From Marinibaculum pumilum (GTDB taxonomy: Bacteria; Pseudomonadota; Alphaproteobacteria; Ferrovibrionales; Ferrovibrionaceae): DNA of 64,000 nt. A program made the position numbers and the translations under genes. This document shows positions 25,399 through 35,904 of this stretch, one piece after another. Within the stretch, counting starts at the first letter, position 1; each line of letters opens with the position of its first letter. The DNA lies in the NCBI RefSeq assembly GCF_042646425.1, contig NZ_JBHRTR010000020.1, positions 1 through 64,000 of the forward strand, given 5' to 3'. The notes under the pieces were generated by a model. It made no database searches. It was given only the letters and a program-made list of their open reading frames with translations, and was not told the origin of the DNA.

Positions 25399-25594
25399 CG
25401 GCCAGGCGCCGCCCGAAACGTCGATGACATCGGCGTGATCGACCCGCCTCCGGCACAAATCACTGAATTCATTTGGGATTTGCGAAGCGGGAATCCGTAG
25501 CGACGGCGCCGTCAATCCTTGATTTCGCAACCAGTTCCGCCAATATCAGCGGCAGCTATCAGGTCTACCAAAATTGCATAGGGGCAAGGAGGCG

Positions 25595-26311
25595 ATGAAC
25601 ACTCAGCTTGGGCGCGGCTGGTCCGCTACCCGTACCGCCGATCGCGCCGTCGTCGATCAGGCGCTCCGCAGCTACATGCTGCGGGTCTACAACCTCATGG
25701 CATCCGGCCTGCTGGTCTCCGGCATCGTCGCCGTGGTGATCGCCATGTCGCCGGCGGTGCAGCAGGTGGTCTTCCAGCCCGGGCTGGTCTGGCTCTTCAT
25801 CCTGGCGCCGATCGGCATCCTCTTCGCCATGAGCTTCGGCATCAACAAGTGGAGCGCCGGCACCGTACAGGGGATGTACTGGTTGATGGTGGCCGCCTTC
25901 GGCGTGTCGTTGTCGACCATCTTCATCGCCTATACCTCCGAAAGCATCGTGCGGGTGTTCTTCATCACCGCCGCGACCTTCGGCGCGATGAGCCTGTACG
26001 GCTACACCACCAAGCGCGACCTGTCGGGCTGGGGCACCTTCCTGTTCATGGGGCTGATCGGCATCCTGATCGCCAGCGTCGTGAACATCTTCCTGGAATC
26101 CTCGATGCTGCAGTTCGTGGTGTCGGTGATCGGCGTGCTGATCTTCACCGGCCTGACCGCCTACGACACCCAGCGGATCAAGTCCGACTTCTACGAAGGC
26201 GATCCCGCCGAGGTGATGTCCAAGAAGTCGATCATGGGCGCGGTCTCGCTGTACCTGAACTTCCTGAACCTGTTCATGCTGCTGATGAGCCTGCTCGGCA
26301 ATCGCGAGTAG
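25595..26311 (+). CDS. Bax inhibitor-1/YccA-family membrane protein
   Basis: A 238-aa integral membrane protein with about seven hydrophobic helices. Family features are RSYMLRVYNLMASGLLVSG near the N-terminus, ISxFGINKW-like GINKWSAGTVQ, TAATFGAMSLYGYTTKRDLSGWG and LTAYDTQRIKSDF, with the Asp that lies in the calcium/proton-sensing pore of bacterial homologues. A strong AAGGAGG site precedes the ATG at 25595. The 196-bp upstream region is AT-richer than its surroundings and probably holds a dedicated promoter. An intrinsic terminator follows. Confidence 0.93.
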   Translation: MNTQLGRGWSATRTADRAVVDQALRSYMLRVYNLMASGLLVSGIVAVVIAMSPAVQQVVFQPGLVWLFILAPIGILFAMSFGINKWSAGTVQGMYWLMVAAFGVSLSTIFIAYTSESIVRVFFITAATFGAMSLYGYTTKRDLSGWGTFLFMGLIGILIASVVNIFLESSMLQFVVSVIGVLIFTGLTAYDTQRIKSDFYEGDPAEVMSKKSIMGAVSLYLNFLNLFMLLMSLLGNRE

Positions 26312-26341
26312 CGCTTCGGCACCAGGTTCGACCGACCGGAA

Positions 26342-26377
26342 CCCTCGGCAGCTCCGCTGCCGGGGGTTTCTTCTTTT
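26342..26377 (+). terminator. Rho-independent terminator after the Bax inhibitor-1 gene
   Basis: An 11-bp stem, CCCTCGGCAGC (26342-26352) with GCTGCCGGGGG (26356-26366), has a 3-nt loop and one T-G wobble. It is followed directly by TTTCTTCTTTT. It lies 30 bp past the stop codon and separates this gene from the M81 peptidase gene. Confidence 0.88.
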
Positions 26378-26459
26378 CCGGGACATCCTTCGCCGGGGGT
26401 TCTGTCCTGGCGGACCGGTGAGCTAGTCTGGCGGGTCAGACAGTCACGGGAGGCCCGAC

Positions 26460-27947
26460 ATGCGCGTGCTCATCGCGATGATGAAGCATGAGACCAATAC
26501 CTTCTCCCCCATCGTCACCGATTTCGCGCGCTTCGCCGCCTGGGGCTGCCATTTCGGCGCTGATGCACGCGCCGCCTATGCCGGCACCGGCATGCCGATG
26601 GGTGCCTACCTGAAGCTGGCGGAGGCCCGCGGGGCAGAAATCGTCACCCCCGTCGCGGCAGAGGCGATGCCCTCCGGCCCGGTGACCGCGGATGCCTATG
26701 AACGGCTGTCGGCGCCGATCCTGGACGCGGTGTCCAAGGGGGTCGATGCCGCCCTGCTGGACCTGCACGGCGCGATGGTGGCGGAGGTGACCCCGGACGG
26801 CGAGGGGACCCTGCTGCAGCGGATGCGCGGAATCGCGCCGCACCTGCCGATCGCGGTGACCTGCGACCTGCACTGCAACCTGACCGCCGCGATGGTGGAG
26901 AACTGCACCGCGCTGATCGGCTACAAGACCTATCCCCATACCGACATGTACGAGGTGGGGGAGCGGATCGGCCGGGTCCTGTTCGACACCCTGGACGGCA
27001 AGGTGCGGCCGGTGATGGCCTGGGGGAACATCCCGCTGCTGTCGCAGACCCTGATGCAGGGCACCGACGACGAGCCGATGAAGGGCCTGATCGCCATGGC
27101 CCGCGCGCAGGAGGCGGAAGGCGCGCTGGCCTCGACCGTGTTCGGCGGCTTCGCCCTGGCCGACATGCCGGATGCCGGCAATTCGGCCATTGTCGTCGCC
27201 GACGGCGACCTGGCGAAGGCCGAGGCCTGGCGCGATTCCCTGCTGGCGCGCGCCTGGGACTCGCGGGAGGCGTTCATCTACCGGCACCGCCCGCTGGGCG
27301 AGGCGGTGGCCGCCGCGAAGGACCTGGGCGCGCAGGTCGACGGCCCGGTGATCCTGCTGGACCATGCCGACAATTGCGGCTCCGGCGCCACGCAGGACGT
27401 GATGACCGTGATCGCGGAGGTGATCGAGCAGGGGCTGGAGGATGTCGCCGTCGCCGCCGTCTGGGATCCCGAGGCGGTGCAGCAGATGCGCGCAGCCGGG
27501 GTCGGCGCCACCGTCACCGTGACGCTGGGCGGCCGCACCGACATGCCGGCGATCGGCATGGCCGGCCGGCCGCTGGAGGTGACCGGCCGGGTGCGCACCC
27601 TGACCGATGGCGAATGGGTGGTGCACGGGCCGATGTACACCGGGGTGAAGGTGATGATGGGCCCGACCGCGGTGCTGGACACCGGCAAGGTGCAGATTGT
27701 CGTCGTCTCCAACCATCACGAGCCCTGGGACCAGGGGGTCTTCACCTCCGTCGGCATCCAGCCGCAGCACAAGAAGTACCTGCTGCTGAAGTCGCGCATC
27801 CATTATCGCGCCGGCTTCGGCGGGCTGTCGGAGCATCACCTGACCCTGGACGGCGACGGGGTGACCACCTCCGACAACAGCCTGCTGACCTACGAGCATG
27901 TGCGCCGGCCGGTCTATCCGCTGGACCGCCTGAACCGGCCGGACTGA
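26460..27947 (+). CDS. M81-family metallopeptidase (MlrC/microcystinase-like)
   Basis: A 495-aa zinc-dependent enzyme of the MlrC family. It starts MRVLIAMMKHETNTFSP, and HETNTF is the N-terminal family hallmark. DLHGAMVAE, CDLHCNLT and YKTYPHTDMYE supply His/Asp/Glu metal ligands. The C-terminal MlrC domain contains LDHADNCGSGATQD and NHHEPWDQGVF. MlrC degrades linearised microcystin, but most relatives sit in non-toxin contexts, so a general peptide or amide substrate is likelier. An SD (GGGAGG) precedes the ATG. A TTC38-like gene follows after 11 bp. Confidence 0.92.
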   Translation: MRVLIAMMKHETNTFSPIVTDFARFAAWGCHFGADARAAYAGTGMPMGAYLKLAEARGAEIVTPVAAEAMPSGPVTADAYERLSAPILDAVSKGVDAALLDLHGAMVAEVTPDGEGTLLQRMRGIAPHLPIAVTCDLHCNLTAAMVENCTALIGYKTYPHTDMYEVGERIGRVLFDTLDGKVRPVMAWGNIPLLSQTLMQGTDDEPMKGLIAMARAQEAEGALASTVFGGFALADMPDAGNSAIVVADGDLAKAEAWRDSLLARAWDSREAFIYRHRPLGEAVAAAKDLGAQVDGPVILLDHADNCGSGATQDVMTVIAEVIEQGLEDVAVAAVWDPEAVQQMRAAGVGATVTVTLGGRTDMPAIGMAGRPLEVTGRVRTLTDGEWVVHGPMYTGVKVMMGPTAVLDTGKVQIVVVSNHHEPWDQGVFTSVGIQPQHKKYLLLKSRIHYRAGFGGLSEHHLTLDGDGVTTSDNSLLTYEHVRRPVYPLDRLNRPD

Positions 27948-27958
27948 GGGGGAGAGAG

Positions 27959-29272
27959 ATGCTGCAGGACGCGCAGGGGCTGGAGGTCGCCACCGACGAT
28001 CCGGAACTGGTCGCCGCCATCGATGCCTGCGGCGAGGGTTTCCTGCAGCAGGACCTGGCCGGCGTGCTGAAGATCTTTCCCGCGCTGGAGCGCGATTCCG
28101 GCTGCGTGCAGGCGCAGGCCCTGGCGGCGATGCTGCAGATGTTCGGCAATACCTGGGAGAGCCCGCGCAAGGCCCGGCCGCACCTGACGGCGGCGCAAGG
28201 CCGCGCGCCCCTGGCGACCGAGCGCGAACGGCTGTGGCTCGACGCGGTCACCGCCTGGGCCGATGACGCCAAGGACCGCGCCATCGCCATCCACCGGGAG
28301 ATCGCGCGCCGCTGGCCCCGCGACCTGCTGAGCGCCCGGCTGGGGCAGATCCACCTGTTCCTGCAGGGCGATGTCGAGGGCCAGCTGGCGATCACCGAGG
28401 ATGTCTTCGATGCCAACCGCGACCGTGCCTATGCCCATGGCATGATGGCCTTCGCACTGGAGGAGGTCGGCCGCCTGCGGGAAGCGGAGGAAGCCGGCCG
28501 CCGCGCGGTGGAGATGCAGCGCCGCGAGCCCTGGGCGCATCATGCCGTCGCCCATGTGATGGAGACCGAGGGCCGCTGGCAGGACGGGCTCGACTGGATG
28601 CTGCCGCTGTCCGGGGAGTGGCAGGGCTGCAACTCCTTCATGTTCACCCACAACTGGTGGCATGTCGCCCTGTTCCTGATCGACGGCGACCGGACCGACG
28701 AGGCGCTGGCGCTGTTCGACACCCGCGTCTGGGGCGCCGACAAGAGCTATGCCGGCGACCAGGGCAATGCGATCAGCCTGGCCACCCGGCTGGAATTCCA
28801 GGGCATCGAGGTTGGCGCCGACCGCTGGTCGGACATCGCCGATCATCTGAAGAACCGGGTCGCGGAACATATCGACCCCTTCCTGTCGGTGCATTTCGCC
28901 TATGCCCTGGCCCGCGCCGGCCGGCTGGCGGAGCTGCGGCAGATGCTGTCGCACCTGGAGGCGTGGGCGCCGGGCGCACCGGACTGGTGCCGGCCGGCCT
29001 GGACCGACGCCGCGATCCCGGCCGCCAAGGGCATGGCCGCCCTGGCGCAGGGCGATGCCCTGGGGGCCTTCCAGCTGATGGGGACGGCGCGGCCGCACCT
29101 GCAGCTGCTGGGCGGCAGCCATGCCCAGCGCGACCTGTTCCAGCAATGCTGGCTGCGCGCCGCCATCGCCGCCGGCCGCGGCGGTGCGGTGCGCGACAGT
29201 CTGGACCGCCGCTGCGCCCGCTGGCCGGATATCGCCTTCAACCGCCGCTGGGCGGCCGAGGCGGCAGCGTAG
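27959..29272 (+). CDS. TTC38-like tetratricopeptide repeat protein
   Basis: A 437-aa soluble, helical-repeat protein resembling the eukaryotic TTC38 family, which also has many bacterial members. Seen: paired helices with a YAHGMMAFALEEVGRLREAEE repeat, HHAVAHVMETEGRWQDGLDWM and the conserved FTHNWWHVALFLIDGD block; a second His-containing site, HFAYALARAGR, lies later. Function is unknown. It starts 11 bp after the M81 peptidase stop, with GGGGGAGAGAG as ribosome site, so the two are almost certainly co-expressed. Confidence 0.85.
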   Translation: MLQDAQGLEVATDDPELVAAIDACGEGFLQQDLAGVLKIFPALERDSGCVQAQALAAMLQMFGNTWESPRKARPHLTAAQGRAPLATERERLWLDAVTAWADDAKDRAIAIHREIARRWPRDLLSARLGQIHLFLQGDVEGQLAITEDVFDANRDRAYAHGMMAFALEEVGRLREAEEAGRRAVEMQRREPWAHHAVAHVMETEGRWQDGLDWMLPLSGEWQGCNSFMFTHNWWHVALFLIDGDRTDEALALFDTRVWGADKSYAGDQGNAISLATRLEFQGIEVGADRWSDIADHLKNRVAEHIDPFLSVHFAYALARAGRLAELRQMLSHLEAWAPGAPDWCRPAWTDAAIPAAKGMAALAQGDALGAFQLMGTARPHLQLLGGSHAQRDLFQQCWLRAAIAAGRGGAVRDSLDRRCARWPDIAFNRRWAAEAAA

Positions 29273-29311
29273 GGGGGCCTTGTCCCGTGCGCCGAATGTT
29301 CGGAAGTCGTC

Positions 29312-29420
29312 ACCCGCGGGCTTGTCCCGCGGGTCCATCGTGCCGTGCCTCAATAAGATCAAGCCCTGATTGAACCTGGCCGCGTCATGGACCGCCGGGA
29401 CAAGTGTACAGCCCGGCGGT
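29312..29420. repeat. Pair of inverted REP/BIME-like palindromes in the gap 29273-29661
   Basis: Two palindromic units face each other. The first is ACCCGCGGG-CTTGT-CCCGCGGGT (29312-29334), preceded by GTCGTC and followed by CCATCG. The second is ACCGCCGGG (29391-29399) with CCCGGCGGT (29412-29420), preceded by CATGG and followed by GACGAT, which is the same element in reverse orientation. This is BIME-like organisation. The rest of the 389-bp gap shows no gene, only an AT-richer patch at about 29590-29620 that could hold the promoter of the efflux genes. Confidence 0.75.
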
Positions 29421-29661
29421 GACGATAATGGAAAGATGTTGCTGACTTTCCGCAGCGCCACCGCCCATTCCGGCGTCCCGTTCGTGTCGTTCCCAGCGCG
29501 GAAGCGGCCCACCCATGACCTGTGTGCAGCGCTCGCCCGCTCACCCTTGCGTTGACGGCACGGCGGCCGGCGGCGGAAACTCGACGCACGTTCAAAAACA
29601 GAGAAACGCATTTGTTGGAAACGCCTGACCGCAGGGCCCCGGCCCCGTCACCCGGCCATCG

Positions 29662-30834
29662 ATGACGACCGGAGGTCCCGACGCTCCTGCCGGCCCGGCC
29701 CGGCAGCGCCGCCGTGGCCGCGCGGTGCGGCTCGCCGTGGTCGCCGTGCTGCTGGCCGCCGGCGCCTGGTTCGGCTGGTCCTGGCTGCACGACCGCTGGA
29801 CCCATGTCTATGTCGTCGATGCCCGCATCGACGCCTCCGCCGTAACCCTGTCCAGCCGCATCGCCGGCTGGATCGCCGAGATGCCGGTCGACGATGGCGA
29901 CCGGGTGCGCAAGGGCGACGTGCTGGCAGTGATCGACCAGCGCGAGGCGCGGCTGAAGCTGCTGGAGATCGAGGCCCAGGCCGCGCGGATCGAGGCGGAG
30001 GAGGGCCGGCTCGCGGCCGAACGCCGCATGGCCGACCGCCAGACCGAAAGCGAGGTGGCAGAGGCCGAGGCCCGGCTGATCGCGGCGGAGGCCGACCACA
30101 AGGTCGCGCAGGCCGCCCTGAAGCTGGCGCAGAACGCCCATCGCCGCACCCGGGAACTGCATGCCAAGAGCGTCTCTTCCGCCGCCCGGATGGATGAGGC
30201 CCGCACCGCCGCCGAACTGGCCGCGCAGGAGGAACGCTCCACCCATGCCGACATCGCCTCGGCCCGGGCGGAACTGGCCGCGGCGCAGGCCGCCCGCGAG
30301 CGCCTGCTCGTGCTGGACCGCGAACTGGCCGTCCTGCAGGCCCGCCGGCAGGAACTGCAGGCACAGCGGGAGATGGTGCAGCTCGACGTCGAGGACCGGG
30401 TGCTGCGCGCCGCCTTCGACGGGGTGGTCGACCGCACCTACATGACGCCGGGCGAGTATGTCGCGCCGGGCATGCGGCTGCTGCGCTATCACGACCCGTC
30501 GCGGGTCTGGGTCGACCTGAACGTGAAGGAGACGGAGATCCGCCGTTTCCGGGTCGGCAGCCCCGCCCGGGTCACGGTCGACGCCTATCCCGACCGCAGC
30601 TTCGAGGGGCGGGTCAGCCTGATCGGCCATGCCGCCACCAGCGAATTCGCGCTGCTGCCCACCCCCAATCCCAGCGGCAATTTCACCAAGATCACGCAGC
30701 GCCTGCCGGTGCGCATCGACCTGCAGCAGGACGGCGACCTGTTGCGCCCCGGCATGATGGTGGAGGCGGTGATCGAGGCCGACGGCGCCGCCGGCGATGC
30801 GGCGGCGGGCACCGCGCGCCCCTCCGGGGACTGA
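29662..30834 (+). CDS. HlyD-family efflux adaptor (EmrA-like)
   Basis: The periplasmic adaptor of a tripartite or two-component drug efflux pump. The 390-aa protein has a basic N-terminus, one membrane anchor (LAVVAVLLAAGAWFGWSWL), a biotinyl-lipoyl strand (VTLSSRIAGWIAEMPVDDGDRVRKGDVL), a long Ala/Glu/Arg-rich coiled-coil hairpin (about residues 95-235), then VLRAAFDGVVDRTYMTPGEYV and a beta-barrel part (VWVDLNVKETEIRRFRVG). Its stop is followed after one base by the transporter's ATG, so they form an operon. Confidence 0.92.
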   Translation: MTTGGPDAPAGPARQRRRGRAVRLAVVAVLLAAGAWFGWSWLHDRWTHVYVVDARIDASAVTLSSRIAGWIAEMPVDDGDRVRKGDVLAVIDQREARLKLLEIEAQAARIEAEEGRLAAERRMADRQTESEVAEAEARLIAAEADHKVAQAALKLAQNAHRRTRELHAKSVSSAARMDEARTAAELAAQEERSTHADIASARAELAAAQAARERLLVLDRELAVLQARRQELQAQREMVQLDVEDRVLRAAFDGVVDRTYMTPGEYVAPGMRLLRYHDPSRVWVDLNVKETEIRRFRVGSPARVTVDAYPDRSFEGRVSLIGHAATSEFALLPTPNPSGNFTKITQRLPVRIDLQQDGDLLRPGMMVEAVIEADGAAGDAAAGTARPSGD

Positions 30835-30835
30835 G

Positions 30836-32395
30836 ATGGCGGAAGCCGCGCTCGACCCGCCGGCCTCCACACCCGGCGCCCTGCGCCAGACCATCGTCAG
30901 CATCACCGCGGTGACGGCGGCGGTGGCCGCGGTCCTGCCCGGCACGATCATCAACGTGGCGATCCCGGACATCATGGGCTCGTTCGGCATCGGCCAGATC
31001 GAGGCCCAATGGCTGGCCACCGGCTTCTTCGCGGCGATGACCGCGACCATGCTGCTGACCGACTGGGTGGTGAAGGTGTTCGGCCAGCGCATGGGCCTGG
31101 CGCTGGCGATGGCGATCTTCGTCGCCGGCGCGATCCTGGGCGGGATCAGCCCGGACGCCGACCTGCTGGTCCTGTCGCGGGTGCTGCAGGGCGCGGCCGC
31201 CGGCGTGGTGATGCCGCTGTCCATGCTGATCATGTTCGAGGCCTTCCCGCCCTCGGCCCGCGGCCTGGCGATGGGCCTGTTCGGGGTCGGCGTGGTGCTG
31301 GCGCCGGCGATCGGGCCGCTGGTCGGCGGCATCCTGATCGACGCGCTGGGCTGGCGCTATGTCTTCTACATGGGCGTGCCGGTGGCCAGCCTGGCGATCC
31401 TGCTGGCCCTGATGGTGCTGCCCGGCCGGCAGGAAAAGGGGCCGCCGCCCGGCTTCGACTGGATCGGCTTCGCCCTGCTGGCGGCCTTCCTGGTGGCGCT
31501 GCTGACCGGGCTGTCGAACGGCCAGATCGACGGCTGGTCGTCGGAGGCGAGCTTCTGGCGCTTCGCCGCGGCGCTGGCGGCCGGCATCGCCTTCGTGTTC
31601 TGGGAACGCCATGTGGAAAAGCCGATGCTGGACCTGCGGCTGTTCGCCAACACGGCCTTCTCCGCCGCGTCTGTCGTCGCCTTCATCTTCGGTGCCGGGC
31701 TGTTCGGCTCCACCTACCTGATCCCGATCTTCGCGCAGACGGTGCAGGGGATGAGCGCCACCACCGCCGGCCTGCTGATGCTGCCGGCCGGCGTGGCGAT
31801 GGCGGCGGTGTTTCCCTTCGGCGGCCGGCTGGCGGACCTGGTCTCCCCCGGCTGGCTCTGCGTCTTCGGCACGATCGTCTTCGCCTGGTCCTGCTGGCTG
31901 ACCGCGCAGGTCGATATCGGCACGGACTTCTGGACCTTCGCGATCTGGATCCTGATCGGGCGGATGTCGCTGGGCGTGCTGTTCCCGGCGCTCAGCGTCG
32001 CGGCGCTGGCGGTCCTGCCGCCGCACCTGATGGCGCAGGGCTCCGGCGCGTCCAACTTCGTGCGCCAGCTGGGCGGTGCCTTCGGGGTGAACCTGCTGGC
32101 GATCATGCTGGAACGCCGCAGCGCCTATCACGCCGATGCCCTGGCGCTGACCCAGCACCCGGGCAACCCGGCCACCATGGACTGGATCGGCCGCGGCATG
32201 GAGATGGCCGCCCGCGCCGGCCTGGGCGAGCCGCAGCACCTGCCGCTGGCGATCTACCAGCTGGGCCGCACGGTCTGGCTGCAGGCCTATATGCTGGGCT
32301 TCCGCGACGGCTTCCTGATCACCACCGCCGCCTTCGTGATCTCCCTCCTGCCCTGCCTCTGGCTGGTCCGCACCCTGGCGCTGCAGCGGCGTTAG
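30836..32395 (+). CDS. DHA2-family MFS efflux transporter (EmrB-like)
   Basis: A 14-helix drug:proton antiporter of 519 aa. Motif C-like GVVLAPAIGPLVGGILID in helix 5 and a SRVLQGAAAGVVMPLSMLI segment in helix 4 mark the DHA2/EmrB family. The first helix ends TIINVAIPDIMGSFG, equivalent to the family's NVALPxI pattern. The substrate is unknown. It is coupled to the HlyD adaptor upstream. No TetR or MarR regulator is adjacent. An intergenic palindrome pair follows the stop. Confidence 0.93.
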   Translation: MAEAALDPPASTPGALRQTIVSITAVTAAVAAVLPGTIINVAIPDIMGSFGIGQIEAQWLATGFFAAMTATMLLTDWVVKVFGQRMGLALAMAIFVAGAILGGISPDADLLVLSRVLQGAAAGVVMPLSMLIMFEAFPPSARGLAMGLFGVGVVLAPAIGPLVGGILIDALGWRYVFYMGVPVASLAILLALMVLPGRQEKGPPPGFDWIGFALLAAFLVALLTGLSNGQIDGWSSEASFWRFAAALAAGIAFVFWERHVEKPMLDLRLFANTAFSAASVVAFIFGAGLFGSTYLIPIFAQTVQGMSATTAGLLMLPAGVAMAAVFPFGGRLADLVSPGWLCVFGTIVFAWSCWLTAQVDIGTDFWTFAIWILIGRMSLGVLFPALSVAALAVLPPHLMAQGSGASNFVRQLGGAFGVNLLAIMLERRSAYHADALALTQHPGNPATMDWIGRGMEMAARAGLGEPQHLPLAIYQLGRTVWLQAYMLGFRDGFLITTAAFVISLLPCLWLVRTLALQRR

Positions 32396-32410
32396 GGCAA
32401 CGCCGCGACG

Positions 32411-32496
32411 TCATCCCGGGCTCGACCCGGGATCCATTCCTCCAGCACCGCGGCCGGGCTGGCGGAATGGGCCCTTGGGTCAGGCCCAAGGGCGAC
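32411..32496. repeat. REP/BIME-like palindrome pair
   Basis: ATCCCGGG (32413-32420) pairs with CCCGGGAT (32426-32433) in a GTCATCCCGGGCTCGACCCG context. GCCCTTGGG (32471-32479) pairs with CCCAAGGGC (32485-32493), followed by GACGG. The linker carries CCATTCC and GGAATGG in mirrored positions. The same GTCAT...GGGATCCATTCC and GGAATGG...GACGG layout reappears at 40311-40395, so this is a mobile or once-mobile intergenic element family. Confidence 0.78.
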
Positions 32497-32567
32497 GGAT
32501 CGGGTATGGCGGAACGGACGGCGGGAGCGGAGACGACAGGACGGGAACGGTATCAGGGCCGCAGCGG

Positions 32568-32993
32568 CTATTCCGCCTCGACCAGCTTCATCACCTTGCG
32601 TTCGAAGACGCCGAGGGTCTGCGCCAGGGAACGGCCGCGCTTCATCACCCGGCCATCGGCGCCGAGCACGGCATAGGCGCCCTGCTTCTTTGCCAGCTTC
32701 GGCGTCTTGACGATGCGGTAGAGGGCGCCGTCGGCACTGCGGCGAAAGACGGCGAAGGTGCAGCTCTCGGCGTCATGGCCGATGGCATAGTCGCGCCACT
32801 CGCCCGCGGCGACCATCACGCCGTAGAGGCGCAGGATCAGGTCGAACTCCCGCCGGTCGAAAAAGACGTGCCCGGCAGCGTTCTGGCCCTTCTGGCCGGA
32901 ATTCTGGGCGGATTTCTGGCCGGCGGGGTGCGACGCACCCTGCCCGCCCGCATCGCCCCCGCGATAGCTGTCCAGGGTTACGATGTCCGCCAT
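32568..32993 (-). CDS. DUF2794-family protein
   Basis: A 141-aa protein of the alphaproteobacterial DUF2794 family. The core reads FFDRREFDLILRLYGVMVAAGEWRDYAIGHD...TFAVFRRSADGALYRIVKTP, which is the family signature, and continues to a Lys/Arg-rich C-terminus. The first 40 residues are Gly/Ser/Gln-rich and contain the near-repeated GQKSAQNSGQKGQN. Function is unknown; it is a soluble protein. It is transcribed towards the efflux gene from a start 181 bp before the VOC gene. Confidence 0.88.
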   Translation of the reverse strand: MADIVTLDSYRGGDAGGQGASHPAGQKSAQNSGQKGQNAAGHVFFDRREFDLILRLYGVMVAAGEWRDYAIGHDAESCTFAVFRRSADGALYRIVKTPKLAKKQGAYAVLGADGRVMKRGRSLAQTLGVFERKVMKLVEAE

Positions 32994-33174
32994 CAGCGGG
33001 TCCGGTTTCGATGCTTGGATGACATGCAGGTGACAGTGTCGGCCGTCGGACGGGAGGGGTCAAGCGGTCTGGGCACCGACGCCGGGCGCAATCGCTTCGG
33101 GTCAACGACGCTGGGCTCTATCCGGTGCCGCAACTGGTGTAGGTTTGGCCGGAGCAGCCGAAAGGGGTTCTCCC

Positions 33175-33570
33175 ATGCCCGTCAAGAAGCTCGAGCACTA
33201 CACGATCCGTTGCAGCGACCTGGAGCGCACGAAGGACTTCTACTGCAACATCCTGGGCCTCGAGGTCGGTCCGCGCCCGCCCTTCGCTTTCCGGGGCTAC
33301 TGGCTCTATGCCGGCGATACGCCGTCGGTGCACCTGGTGGACAGGGCCGAGACGCAACCGGTGTCGGGGAAGCGGCATACAGCCGAGGATACCGGCCCGG
33401 TCGACCACGTGGCGTTCCTGGCCCGCGACCTGGAGGCCACGATCGCCATGCTGCGGGACCACGACGTGCCCTTCCGGGAGGGGTCGCTCCAGGGTGTCAT
33501 GCACCAGATCTTCCTCGCCGACCCCGACAATATCACGGTGGAGCTGACGTTCCGGGAGGGGGAGGGCTGA
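33175..33570 (+). CDS. VOC-family (glyoxalase-like) protein
   Basis: A 131-aa vicinal-oxygen-chelate protein. It starts KKLEHYTIRCSDLERTKDFYCNILGLEVGPRPP, with a His ligand in LEHYTI, has a central VDHVAFLARDLEATIAML with the second His, and ends MHQIFLADPDNITVELTF with the Glu ligand. It is a two-module, single-domain form. AAAGGGG lies about 11 bases before the ATG. The substrate is unknown. The 175 bp after it, up to the ABC operon, show no feature. Confidence 0.87.
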   Translation: MPVKKLEHYTIRCSDLERTKDFYCNILGLEVGPRPPFAFRGYWLYAGDTPSVHLVDRAETQPVSGKRHTAEDTGPVDHVAFLARDLEATIAMLRDHDVPFREGSLQGVMHQIFLADPDNITVELTFREGEG

Positions 33571-33745
33571 GGCAGGCGGGAGCCGGTTTCGCATGCGCCA
33601 CCGCCATGCCCTTCCGGGGCCGCGGCGGCGGGTACACCTACCGCTGACGGCGCCCCGGCCAATTGGCCATCCCGCAGCCTGGCGTCGAGGCGTTCTGCGC
33701 AGGCCCGCCAAATGTCTGGGAGCCCTGAGCCGCAGCCGGCCGCCG

Positions 33746-34797
<1,052 letters not shown>

Positions 34798-34801
<4 letters not shown>

Positions 34802-35904
34802 GTCGGTCCCTCGCCCGCCGTCACTGCGCGGCGGTCCAGGTCGCCATCCGAGCCCACGGGCGGCCGGCCGAACACCCCTTCCAGCGCCTTCGGCACCCTG
34901 TGGCAGACTGCCTCGTGGCCGCTGCCGGCCGTTACCGCGCCGCCGTCCAGCGCCACCACCGGCGGCGGCACGGTGGCGCAACGGTCCTCCGCGATCGGGC
35001 AGCGCGGGGTGAAGGGGCAGCCGGCGGGCATGTCCGCCAGCTCCGGCACCCGGCCCGGGATCGTCTGCAGCCGGTCGGTCCCGGCCAAAGCGCGGCCGAG
35101 CTGCGGCAGGGCGGCGAACAGGCCCTGCGCATAGGGATGGGTCAGGCGGTCGAACACGGCATCGACCGGGCCGCGCTCCACCGCCATGCCGCCGTACATC
35201 ACCATCACCTTGTCCACCACCTCGCCGATCACGCCCAGGTCGTGGGAGATCAGCACCAGCGCCATGCCGCGCTCCGCCACCAGGTCCTCGATCAGGTCCA
35301 GGATCTGGCCCTGGATGGTGACGTCCAGCGCCGTTGTCGGCTCGTCGGCGATCAGCACCGCCGGGTCGCAGGCCAGCGCCAGCGCGATCATCACCCGCTG
35401 CCGCTGGCCGCCGGACAGTTCGTGCGGATAGGCATCGGCGCGCCGGCGCGCATCCGGGATGCCGACCCGGTCCAGCAGCTCGACGGCGCGTGCCCGGGCG
35501 GCGCGGGCATCCATGCCGCGATGCAGGCGCAGGGGCTCCGCCACCTGGCGGCCGATCCGGTGCAGCGGGTTCAGGGAGGTCATCGGCTCCTGGAAAATCA
35601 TGCCGATGCGGTTGCCGCGGATCCGGCACAGCGCCGCCTCCGGCGCGCGGGCCAGGTCCAGCCCCTCCAGCGCGATGCGGCCGTCGATGCGGGCGCCGTC
35701 CGGCAGCAGGCCCATCAGGGCCAGCGCGGTCATCGACTTGCCGCAGCCGCTTTCGCCGACGATGCCCAGCTTCTCCCCCCGGCGCAGGGTGAAGTCGAGG
35801 CCGCGCACGGCGGCCGCCGGCCCGCGCGGGGTGCGCAGGGTCACCGTCAGGTCCGCCACCTCCAGCAGCGGGATGTCGTCGCCGGCATTCATCGCACCAC
35901 TCAC
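34798..35904 (-). CDS. Dipeptide/oligopeptide ABC transporter ATP-binding protein (DppD/OppD-like)
   Basis: The first ATPase of the importer. The 368-aa protein has Walker A GESGCGKSM (Met where the other ATPase has Thr), IFQEPMTSLNPLHRIGRQ, signature LSGGQRQRVMIALA, Walker B VLIADEPTTALDV and H-loop ISHDLGV. The C-terminal Cys-rich segment is CPFTPRCPIAEDRC. The start is a GTG overlapping the upstream permease stop (GTGA). The last 40 residues beyond the CHR motif are family-variable. Confidence 0.93.

Noticed and set aside
22534..25530. A 998-codon open frame on the minus strand
   Set aside because: It is antisense to ybbA and ybbP, whose products are clear family members. The antisense product is Gln/Arg/His-rich low complexity, the usual shadow in GC-rich DNA.
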